DNA of 8,287 bases from Candidatus Fermentibacterales bacterium. Its GTDB lineage: Bacteria; Fermentibacterota; Fermentibacteria; Fermentibacterales; JAFGKQ01. The notes below the pieces were generated by a model that saw only the letters and a program-made list of their open reading frames with translations, was not told the origin of the DNA and made no database searches. This document shows, piece by piece, positions 1-6,945 of this stretch. Positions within the stretch are counted from its first letter, which is position 1; each line of letters opens with the position of its first letter. Position numbers and translations under genes: made by a program. Location: NCBI GenBank assembly GCA_016928495.1, contig JAFGKQ010000168.1:1-8287 (forward strand), given 5' to 3'.

Positions 1-1704
1 CCAATCGGACCTCTCCGCGGCGCTCGTCCATGCCAGCTCGATGTTCTGGAGCTCGCGCTCCAGTCCTATCACTGCAGTGCTCCTCTCCCCCTGGAGGAGC
101 TCCGGCTCTCTCGCGGCGAGGAGCCCGAGATAGTACTCGGAGTGTCTCCTCTCGACCTCGAGCCTGCGCTGGGGGTGTGCTTCGAGCTTTGTCCTGCCGT
201 GCTGACGCACGAGGGGGTGCATCACGAACCTGCCGGTGCCGGTCTGCTGGACCAGGGACTTGTCAACCAGGGCCACGAGTTGGCCGAACCGGGCGTCTGC
301 CACGGCTTTCGCGGCCAGCTTGTCGAACATGCCCCTGAAGACCGACACGCTCTCGAAGGCGATCTTCTCGTCCTCCGGCAGGAACCTCCAGGAGTAGTCG
401 AGAACCGCCGAGATGCCCGCCTGGCCGTGCGGCTCCGTCGCGGCCTCGCCTCGCAGGAAGCCGGGCTCCGTGATCTTCGACAGTATCTCCTTGATGCCCA
501 TGTGACGGGTCCAGGAAGAGGTCAGCTCGATCGCCAGGGGCAGGCCCCGGAGAGCTGAGCAGACCCCGACTATCGCCGAGACCTCCGCGGGCGAGTCCAT
601 GGGGTCCGCGGTCACCTTCGAGGCGGTCTCGAGGAACAGGCGGACGGCGTCGGACTTCATGTCCTCGAGCGTGCCCGAGTCGGTGAACTGCATTCCGCCG
701 ACCTCGACAACCTGCTCTCCCCTCACGCGAAGCCGCTCCCTGGATGTGATGAGGATCTTCGCGCGGGACGCCCCCATCAGGATCTCGCGGGGAACGCCGG
801 CCGATAAGGTGGTGAGATGATCGTAGCTGTCCAGGACTATCAGCGTGGCCCAGCGGCCGATGTGCTCCAGGAGCTCGTTCACCATGTCGCTCGAGCGGAA
901 GGCGTAGCCGATGCTGTCGGCTATCGCGCCCACCATCTGATCGGTGTTCTCCGAGGTCTCGAGTGGCACGAACCAGACGCCGTCAGGGAAGTCGTCGGAG
1001 GCTTCCGCGGCGGCCTGGAGAGCCAGCCTCGACTTGCCGCTGCCCCCCCGGCCGACCAGCGTCACCAGCTTCTTCCCGGGGTCGGCCAGCAGGTCGGTCA
1101 GCTTCGTCAGCTCCTCCGTGCGGCCGATGAATGGCGTGAGCTGCGTCGGGAGGTTGTTGGGCAGATCCGCCAGGGTGCAGATGGGCGGGAAGTCGGTGAC
1201 CGGCGTGTCCGGGCCTATGAGGTCATATAGCCTTTCCGGCTCTCCCAGGTCCTTCAGCCTCTGGACACCGAGGTCGCGGAGACTCGCTCCTTCCGGAACG
1301 GAGCACAGCTCCGCAGCCTCCCTGGACAGGACTATCTGACCGGCAGAGGCGGTATCCAGGATTCTCCGGGCACGGTCGACTACCCTGCCGAAGATCTCTC
1401 CTCCCCGCTCCAGAGCGGAGCCGGCGTGTATCGCGATCCTGACTGGTAGTGGCCCATCGGGCATCGTGTCGGGAGAGCAGACCCTCTTCTGGATCTCGAT
1501 CGCGCATCCCGGCCAGTCGGCATCCGGGGGAAAGACGGCGAAGACGCCCTCCGGGAGGCTCCTTGCCACACGCCCGCCGAAGTCGGATATGGCGGTGCCC
1601 ACTACCTGGTCGTGAAGTGTGAGAAGGCTGTCGGCGGCTGCGGGGTCCGTTTCCCGTCGCTCTGCGGGATCTTCCGTTCCGGTGAGGAAGAAGACCAGTC
1701 CCAT
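1..1704 (-). CDS. Pseudo-cyclase domain fused to STAND ATPase (partial, C-terminus outside window)
   Basis: The frame is open for 568 codons from an ATG at 1704 to the left edge, with no stop, so the C-terminus is missing. Residues 1-150 resemble a class III adenylate/guanylate cyclase domain: VRIAIHAG at 88-95, then FGRVVDRARRI at 105-115 and GQIVLS at 122-127. Catalytic positions are eroded. The LFTDIEGS-like strand reads VFFLTGTE (4-11) without Asp, the GD motif is PE (51-52), and the catalytic Asn is D110; only R114 remains. Cyclase activity is therefore unlikely. A STAND/NB-ARC-like ATPase follows: LTPFIGRTEEL at 189-199, P-loop GRGGSGKS at 218-225, Walker B-like LIVLDSYD around 288-295, ITSR at 319-322 and GLPLAIEL at 387-394. 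The ending matches 'predicted ATPase' regulators, which usually continue into TPRs. An in-frame TAG lies 10 codons upstream of a possible TTG start at 1731; ATG is preferred because GGTGG lies 4 bases upstream. The role is probably signal-responsive regulation; the ligand is unknown. Confidence 0.9.
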   Translation of the reverse strand, partial: MGLVFFLTGTEDPAERRETDPAAADSLLTLHDQVVGTAISDFGGRVARSLPEGVFAVFPPDADWPGCAIEIQKRVCSPDTMPDGPLPVRIAIHAGSALERGGEIFGRVVDRARRILDTASAGQIVLSREAAELCSVPEGASLRDLGVQRLKDLGEPERLYDLIGPDTPVTDFPPICTLADLPNNLPTQLTPFIGRTEELTKLTDLLADPGKKLVTLVGRGGSGKSRLALQAAAEASDDFPDGVWFVPLETSENTDQMVGAIADSIGYAFRSSDMVNELLEHIGRWATLIVLDSYDHLTTLSAGVPREILMGASRAKILITSRERLRVRGEQVVEVGGMQFTDSGTLEDMKSDAVRLFLETASKVTADPMDSPAEVSAIVGVCSALRGLPLAIELTSSWTRHMGIKEILSKITEPGFLRGEAATEPHGQAGISAVLDYSWRFLPEDEKIAFESVSVFRGMFDKLAAKAVADARFGQLVALVDKSLVQQTGTGRFVMHPLVRQHGRTKLEAHPQRRLEVERRHSEYYLGLLAAREPELLQGERSTAVIGLERELQNIELAWTSAAERSDW

Positions 1705-2072
1705 GCAACCACCATTTCCGATGCAGTGCAATGGAAACTACGAAACCCGCTCGTGATCGTCCAATGCAGGCGGCCTGGTCCGGAAGGGCGGCGACCCGCC
1801 CGGTTCCCCTGCGTACCGGATGGCAGGAGCACCAGGGACAGTGAGCCCTTCCGCCGGACAGGCGTGCCCGGGAGGCTCGAAGGCAATTGGCCGCCATGCG
1901 GATGGACTCCGCCCAGCCGACCGACGGCCAGCCCGGCCAGGGAAGCCCCAGCTTGATCCTGCCGAGGGTGGCGGGGAGAAGGGCGGTGGAGAGGTCGAGC
2001 GCCAGGTGAGAGGCGGTGGTCAGCCTGATGCCGGCAGCCCTGGTCGTGTTAGAGTACATGGCCCGGTATGAG

Positions 2073-2101
2073 CCGGTCTGCCGGGCCCGGACACAGACCG
2101 G
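2073..2101. repeat. Perfect 8-bp inverted repeat (hairpin A) enclosing a palindrome
   Basis: CCGGTCTG at 2073-2080 is the exact reverse complement of CAGACCGG at 2094-2101, with a 13-base loop. The loop contains the perfect palindrome CCGGGCCCGG (2081-2090). The repeat lies 77-105 bases before the chosen start of the rightward cyclase gene. It could be an operator for a dimeric regulator or an RNA hairpin in the leader. There is no T-run after it, so it does not look like a simple terminator. In GC-rich DNA some such repeats occur by chance. Confidence 0.5.
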
Positions 2102-2122
2102 GACGGGTGCCGGCCCGTCCCG
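2099..2122. repeat. Perfect 9-bp inverted repeat (hairpin B), overlapping hairpin A
   Basis: CGGGACGGG at 2099-2107 is the exact reverse complement of CCCGTCCCG at 2114-2122, with a 6-base loop. The left arm shares bases 2099-2101 with the right arm of hairpin A, so in RNA the two full stems could not form together. The flanks ACAC (2091-2094) and GTGT (2122-2125) could add pairing across a bulge. No T-run follows. A regulatory leader or operator is possible; the function is inferred only from symmetry and location. Confidence 0.5.
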
Positions 2123-2177
2123 TGTCACGCAGGTTACGGCAGCCCGAGTTGACACTGAACCTCATCCCCGCTCATCG

Positions 2178-5100
2178 ATGATCATCGGGCAGGATGGAGG
2201 TGACGACCTGCTCAATGTCATACCGCGCTTCATAGCCGCCATGGCCCGCGAGGGGAGAGCCCGCGGGAGCTTCTCCGGAAGCTCGGTCTTCGTGGATGTG
2301 TCGGGCTTCACCTCGATGACGGAGCGGCTGATGGCTCATGGCAAGAAGGGTGCCGAGGTGCTCTCCGGCATCATCAACAGCGTTTTCGCCCCGGCCGTTT
2401 CGAGGATCCGCCAGTCGGGGGGCTTCATCTCGAGCTTCGGGGGAGACTCCTTCATGGTGCTCCTGCCGGGGGGCACGACTCAGACTGCCAAGGCGCTGGC
2501 GGCGGCCCTCTGCGGTGCCATGGGGGCCAGATCGAGCCATGCCACCGAGCTGGGGGAGTTCGAGATAGCCGTGAGGACGGGAGTATCCGAGGGGCAGGTC
2601 GAATGGGGAATTCTCGGCTCCCGGGGACGCAGGTGCTACTACTTCCGCGGAGACCCGGTGGCGGAGTGCGCCCGCTCGGCTGTCGCGGCTCCAGTCAGCG
2701 CATCCCATCTACCTGACGCCACCCGCCCGCCCGGAAGCAAGCCGGACCGGGCCGGGGAGGTGCGCGTCTCACGCTCGATCGCCAGGCTGTTCGCCCCGGA
2801 GGTCGTGCTCTCGAGCCCGCCGGGAGGCGAGTTCAGGGATGTCCTGCCTGTCTTCATCAGCTTCGAGGAGCCGGGCGGGCACGAGGATCTGGCGCGCTTC
2901 GCGGACATCGTGCTCGGGGCAGCGGAGAGCTTCGGGGGTTGCGTGACTGGGCTCTACTTCGAGGAGAAGGGCCCTCTCTTCCTCGTGCTCTTCGGGGCGC
3001 CCTCGTCGTACGAGCACCAGGTCTCCAGGGCTGCAGGGTTCGCCCTCGCGGTCCGGGACGGGTCGAGCACGGGCTGCAGGATGGCGATCACCCAGGGAGT
3101 CGCCTTCGCAGGGTTCGTTGGCAATCGCGGCCGCTGCAGCTACACGGCCCTGGGCGACACGGTCAACACCGCTGCCAGGATCGCCTGCCAGGCCGAGTGG
3201 GGCAGCGTGCTGGTCTCCGGGTCCGCCGCGGGCGCACTGGAGAGCGGGTTCGAGCTGTCTGCGGGTCCCCGGCTTCGACTCAGAGGCAAGAGGTCTCCCG
3301 TCCCCACGATGAAGCTCGAGCGGAGACTGGCCGGTGGCCGCGCGGTTCTGTTCGACACGGGCATGGTCGGTCGCAAGAGGGAGCTCCGGCAGCTTCGGGC
3401 TGCGATCCGGGGGATCCTGGACGACGGCTCCTCCGGAGGGGTCCGGTACGTCTACGGGGAGGCGGGAGCGGGCAAGTCGCTGCTGGTCGACCGCGCTCTC
3501 GAGCCGTTCCGGGATCGTTGCCTGATCGCACTGATGGAGTGCGACGACATCCTGCGCAAGAGCCTGAATCCGTTCACCGCCTTCCTGAGAGGGCTGTTCG
3601 GCCAGGCTCCGGACCAGAGCCGTGAGGACGCAATACGAGCTTTCGATGCCGGTCTCGAAGCCATCGTTGCGCGGCTTCGCGGCCTCGAGGATCAGGACGG
3701 GAGACGGGCGGCCGAGGAGCTGGAGAGGCTGCGTAGCGTGCTCGGTGCCCTGATCGGGCTGTCCTGGCCCGGCTCGCTCTACGAGAGCCTGGGCGCGAGA
3801 ACGAGGTTCGAGAACACCCTGCTCGCGCTGAAGGAGCTGGTCAGGGGCCTCAGCCTGCTGCAGCCAGTGGTGATCGTGCTGGAGGACCTTCAGTGGGCGG
3901 ACAGCGATACACTGAAGGCCTTGCGTGCCCTGACCAGGAACGTCGAGCGGCTCCCGTTGCTGGTGATCGCCACCGCCAGGATCCTCGACGACGGGTCACG
4001 GCCCGCGCTCGAGCTGGACGAAGGGATCAGGCGGGAATCCCTGCTGCTGGGGGACCTCAGGGCCGAGGCGGCGCTCGAGCTGGAATCGGAGGTGCTCGGA
4101 GGTCCTCCCGACTCCGGGCTGGCAGGCCTGATCGAGGAGAGGTGTGGGGGAAATCCCTTCTACATCAGGCAGTTCTGCCTTCACCTGCGCGAGGGCGGGC
4201 TGATCGGCCTCAGGGACTGGCAAGCGGCTCTGACCGGGCCGGCAGAAGGCGTGCCGACCGGAGTGAAGGCCCTTCTGATAGCCAGGCTTGACAGGCTCTC
4301 CGCCAGGTTGCGGGATCTCGTGCAGACTGCATCGGTTCTTGGCCGGGAGTTCAACATCAGGGTGCTCTCGCTGATGCTGAGGGGCAGGGACGTCCGTCCG
4401 ATGGTCGAGTCGGTCGACCTGTTGTCGATCTGGGCGCCCCTGAGCGAGATGCTGTTCATCTTCCGGCACGACCTGATGAGAGAGGCCGCCTACGACATGC
4501 AGCTCGGCAGGCGAGTCAGGAGGCTTCACAGGCTTGCGGCGGAGGCTCTCGAGGACCTCTTCGCCGATGAGCCCGGCATGCTCGCCGACATCGCGTTCCA
4601 CTTCGATCGGGCTGGAGTGGCCGGCAAGGCGCGGCGCTATCTTGTCCTTGCGGCGGACCATGCCGAGAGCGCCTACCGCAACGACCACGCACTGGAGCTG
4701 CTCGGCAAGCTGCGGGATCACTACGCAGAGGGCTCGAGGAGACGCAACGAGCTTGCCTGCAGGATGCTGGGGCTGCTGCAGAGGACGGGGGACTGGAAGC
4801 GCGCGGAGAAGCTCGCCAGAGACACTCTGGAGTCGAGCGGGATGCGGGGTCAGAGGGCCCTGGAGGTCAGGTGCCTGATCCGTCTCGGCAGCCTTCTCAC
4901 ATCCATGGGCCAGACGGCGGAGGCGAGGCAGCTTCTGACCACGGCGGCAACGGAGGCAGGAAGGCTGAGGGATCAGGTCAGGAAGGCCGAGGCGCTCATC
5001 GAGCTCTCCACGCTCACGGTCAACGAGGGTGACTACGAGGGCGGGATGAGAGTGCTCCGGAAGGCGAAGAAGGCGGCGGAGAGGGCCGGGGACCGGTCGC

Positions 5101-6317
5101 TGATCGGTTCTTCTCTCAACAGCATCGGCAGGGTACACACCTTCCGTGGCGAGTACGACCAGGCTCTGGAGGCCCTCCAGCAGTACGCGGCAATGGCAGA
5201 GGAGTCGGGCGACCTGAAGGCCATGTGCACCGCTGGCTACAACATCGGCGTCATCAACTACTACACGGGACTCCGCGAGAAGGGGCTGAAGGCGTTCGAG
5301 ACCGCGCTCGAGACCGCAAGGAAGATCGGAGATCGCAGGACGATGGGTCTGGCCATCGGCAGTATAGGGTCCGTTCTCGCGGAGCGCGGTGATCGGGACA
5401 GGGCTCTGGATTGCCAGCGCGAGAAGCTGCGAATAGCCAGGGAGATGGACGACAAGGTCGCCATGCTGTTCGCCCTGGGCAACATCGGCCTGTCCCACTT
5501 CTACGGGGAGGAGTACGAAGAGGCCCTCGAATACTACGGGGAATACATGGAGATAGCGCGTGCCACCGGCTCCAGGGTGGAGATCTGCAGGATGCTGGGG
5601 AGCATCGGCAACGTCTACGGCAAGCTGCTGGACTACGAGAAGGCCGAGCGCAACTACGAGGAGATGCTGAAGCTGGCCGAGGAGCTCGGCGACGCCAGCC
5701 AATGGCTGGCGGCCCTGCGGTTCTGCGGCTGGATCAGGATGGAGAGGGGAAGGGTGGAGGAGTCGCGGGAGCTCCTCGAGAAGGGCCTGCGGCATGCGAG
5801 GGAGATCAGGTCTACCACCGATGTTCTCTACTTCCTGGGCTCTCTGGCCAGTCTCGAGACCTTCCTGGGGAACCACGAGGCGGTGGTCGGTCTACTCTCG
5901 GAGGGCCTGGCCATCGCACGGGAGGTAGGAGATGGTCCGGAGCTCGTGGACAAGCTGGCCGGACTGGCCTCGGCATCGCTGGAGCTGGGACGCGCAGGGG
6001 AAGCGGAGGCATACGCGACGGAGGCACTCGAGGCCTCCCGTGAGACTCCCTGCGAGTCGGCCGAGTGGTCTTCGCGGCTGGTTCTCGTGAGGCTCCGGGC
6101 CCGGAAGGACCGAGCGGGGGCCCTGAAGGCGCTCGAGGCGATGATCGAGCAGAGCGACCACCCGGAGCGAACGGCTGAGCTCGTGACGGCCCGTTTCGAG
6201 CTGAGCGGGAAGGAGCCTCACAGGAGAGGGGCCCTGGAGGCCCTGGAGGCCCTCTACGAGAAGACCGGGTCGGTCCGCTACCCGAAGGAGATCGCAAGGC
6301 TGAAACGGAGGACATGA
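2178..6317 (+). CDS. Tandem class III adenylate cyclase-STAND ATPase-TPR protein, soluble adenylyl cyclase-like
   Basis: Encodes 1379 residues. Likely makes cAMP from ATP in the cytoplasm under control of its ATPase and TPR parts. Cyclase domain 1 (about 33-200) has FVDVSGFTSMTE with metal-ligand D40 and FGGDSF with D90, but A162 replaces the catalytic Asn. Domain 2 (about 218-380) has S228 in place of the first Asp, yet keeps K264 in YFEEKGPLF and YTALGDTVNTAAR (322-334) with T323, N330 and R334. One composite active site is expected. A STAND/AAA_16-type ATPase follows: MVGRKREL from 396, P-loop GEAGAGKS 427-434, Walker B VVIVLEDLQWAD 564-575, GGNPFYI around 657-663 and a helical/winged-helix segment near 698-735. 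From about 830 to the end are TPRs, including five exact 40-residue units (IG motifs ending at 984, 1024, 1064, 1104 and 1144). No signal peptide or membrane segment is seen. ATG 2178 was chosen because homology begins soon after it, but no Shine-Dalgarno is visible. In-frame GTG 2016, ATG 2028 and ATG 2058 are alternatives. Confidence 0.93.
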   Translation: MIIGQDGGDDLLNVIPRFIAAMAREGRARGSFSGSSVFVDVSGFTSMTERLMAHGKKGAEVLSGIINSVFAPAVSRIRQSGGFISSFGGDSFMVLLPGGTTQTAKALAAALCGAMGARSSHATELGEFEIAVRTGVSEGQVEWGILGSRGRRCYYFRGDPVAECARSAVAAPVSASHLPDATRPPGSKPDRAGEVRVSRSIARLFAPEVVLSSPPGGEFRDVLPVFISFEEPGGHEDLARFADIVLGAAESFGGCVTGLYFEEKGPLFLVLFGAPSSYEHQVSRAAGFALAVRDGSSTGCRMAITQGVAFAGFVGNRGRCSYTALGDTVNTAARIACQAEWGSVLVSGSAAGALESGFELSAGPRLRLRGKRSPVPTMKLERRLAGGRAVLFDTGMVGRKRELRQLRAAIRGILDDGSSGGVRYVYGEAGAGKSLLVDRALEPFRDRCLIALMECDDILRKSLNPFTAFLRGLFGQAPDQSREDAIRAFDAGLEAIVARLRGLEDQDGRRAAEELERLRSVLGALIGLSWPGSLYESLGARTRFENTLLALKELVRGLSLLQPVVIVLEDLQWADSDTLKALRALTRNVERLPLLVIATARILDDGSRPALELDEGIRRESLLLGDLRAEAALELESEVLGGPPDSGLAGLIEERCGGNPFYIRQFCLHLREGGLIGLRDWQAALTGPAEGVPTGVKALLIARLDRLSARLRDLVQTASVLGREFNIRVLSLMLRGRDVRPMVESVDLLSIWAPLSEMLFIFRHDLMREAAYDMQLGRRVRRLHRLAAEALEDLFADEPGMLADIAFHFDRAGVAGKARRYLVLAADHAESAYRNDHALELLGKLRDHYAEGSRRRNELACRMLGLLQRTGDWKRAEKLARDTLESSGMRGQRALEVRCLIRLGSLLTSMGQTAEARQLLTTAATEAGRLRDQVRKAEALIELSTLTVNEGDYEGGMRVLRKAKKAAERAGDRSLIGSSLNSIGRVHTFRGEYDQALEALQQYAAMAEESGDLKAMCTAGYNIGVINYYTGLREKGLKAFETALETARKIGDRRTMGLAIGSIGSVLAERGDRDRALDCQREKLRIAREMDDKVAMLFALGNIGLSHFYGEEYEEALEYYGEYMEIARATGSRVEICRMLGSIGNVYGKLLDYEKAERNYEEMLKLAEELGDASQWLAALRFCGWIRMERGRVEESRELLEKGLRHAREIRSTTDVLYFLGSLASLETFLGNHEAVVGLLSEGLAIAREVGDGPELVDKLAGLASASLELGRAGEAEAYATEALEASRETPCESAEWSSRLVLVRLRARKDRAGALKALEAMIEQSDHPERTAELVTARFELSGKEPHRRGALEALEALYEKTGSVRYPKEIARLKRRT
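6307..6311 (+). promoter_or_regulatory. Ribosome binding site inside the end of the cyclase gene
   Basis: GGAGG lies in the last codons of the cyclase gene. It is 2 bases before ATG 6314, too close for good initiation, and 8 bases before ATG 6320, which is near ideal. It therefore favours 6320 as the start of the SH3-like gene and suggests translational coupling to the cyclase gene. Confidence 0.6.
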
Positions 6318-6319
6318 CG

Positions 6320-6928
6320 ATGATGCCTCTCTCCGTGCAGATAGCAGCGGCGCTGGCCCAGGGGCTTCTTTCTCTCTCGGCGCCCCTGCTCTCGTCATCG
6401 CTCCAGGGCCAGTTCGACGGTATGCCCGCCACGGCTCTGGGGGAGACCCGGGTCTACATGCGCCCGGGCGAGGAGTCCGATCCGTTCGGGCTGCTCTCGC
6501 CGGGAGAGTCGGTCCTCCTGGTGGCTGCGACCCACGATGGCTGGCTGGGACTCGATCCCGGAGTCGCGCAGGCCGACAACGTCGGGGAGCTGAGACTGAG
6601 GTGGATCCCGCCCGGCTCGCCCGTCGAGGCCTCGGGATCCCTGGATGACCTTCCCTTCGTATGGGCCCCCTCGCCACGGGCCACCTACTGCATGTGCCAC
6701 GACTCCCTCCGCCTCTACGAAATGCCGGAGTCGTCCGCCGTCGTCTTCTGTACCCTCTCACCCGGAGCGATCGCGAGGGTGCTGGGCAGAATCGAGAGAG
6801 GCTGGCTACTGCTCGGCGGCGGCGACGCGAACCGTGGCAGCTTCGTCCAGGCATGGACGCCTCTGGCCGGTGTCTCGATCAACGGGCTCCTGGACACCGT
6901 TCCGGTCCTCTACGACTGGAACAACTGA
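6320..6928 (+). CDS. Secreted or membrane-anchored protein with two SH3-like domains
   Basis: Encodes 202 residues from ATG 6320. Starting at ATG 6314 would add two residues and overlap the cyclase stop as ATGA; ATG 6323 is also possible. Residues 4-28 are hydrophobic and Ala/Leu/Ser-rich, like a signal peptide or anchor, but no Lys or Arg precedes them, so the export call is tentative. Residues about 43-97 look like a bacterial SH3-like (SH3b) domain: TRVYMRPGEESDPFGLLSPG, then a GW-containing strand (74-75) and a closing RWIPPGS. A second, weaker copy spans about 130-187: LRLYEMPESSAVVFCTLSPG, GW at 161-162 and FVQAWTPL. Cys124, Cys126 and Cys144 cluster around the start of the second copy. 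SH3b domains often bind peptidoglycan or peptides; the ligand here is unknown. The tight junction with the cyclase gene implies one transcript. No enzyme motif is seen. Confidence 0.8.
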   Translation: MMPLSVQIAAALAQGLLSLSAPLLSSSLQGQFDGMPATALGETRVYMRPGEESDPFGLLSPGESVLLVAATHDGWLGLDPGVAQADNVGELRLRWIPPGSPVEASGSLDDLPFVWAPSPRATYCMCHDSLRLYEMPESSAVVFCTLSPGAIARVLGRIERGWLLLGGGDANRGSFVQAWTPLAGVSINGLLDTVPVLYDWNN

Positions 6929-6945
6929 CAGCGAGAGGGGCAGCG

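Larger units (their letters stand above)
1705..2177. other. Divergent intergenic region, no convincing gene
   Basis: This 473-base stretch separates two divergently transcribed cyclase-ATPase genes and should hold both promoters. I see no strong sigma-70 promoter for either gene. A TTGACA at 2149-2154 has no acceptable -10 partner before the start at 2178. On the minus strand, TTGGAC followed 18 bases later by TAGTTT is only a weak candidate for the leftward gene. Open frames cross the region on both strands, but they are continuous with shadows of the neighbouring genes or with an optional N-terminal extension of the rightward gene. The only clear structure is the pair of inverted repeats at 2073-2122. 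Confidence 0.6.

Noticed and set aside
142-1230. Plus-strand open frames in the first 1.3 kb
   Set aside because: They are antisense to the pseudo-cyclase/ATPase gene, which shows clear motifs along its whole length.
2081-2122. Intrinsic terminator in the divergent region
   Set aside because: Strong GC stems are present but no T-run follows on either strand, and divergent genes need no terminator there.
1223-2155. 310-residue open frame on the minus strand across the intergenic region
   Set aside because: Its downstream half is a shifted reading of the pseudo-cyclase gene. The upstream part (about 1887-2155) has a somewhat protein-like composition but no domain and no stop of its own, so I do not call a gene or remnant.
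2149-2177. TTGACA as a -35 box for the cyclase gene
   Set aside because: The bases 16-18 positions downstream (around TCATCG) do not resemble a -10 box, and the transcript would start at or after the ATG.
3996-5876. 626-residue open frame on the minus strand
   Set aside because: It lies wholly antisense to the ATPase/TPR part of the cyclase gene, is rich in Pro/Gln/Leu/His with no recognisable domain, and reflects stop-poor reverse frames in GC-rich DNA.
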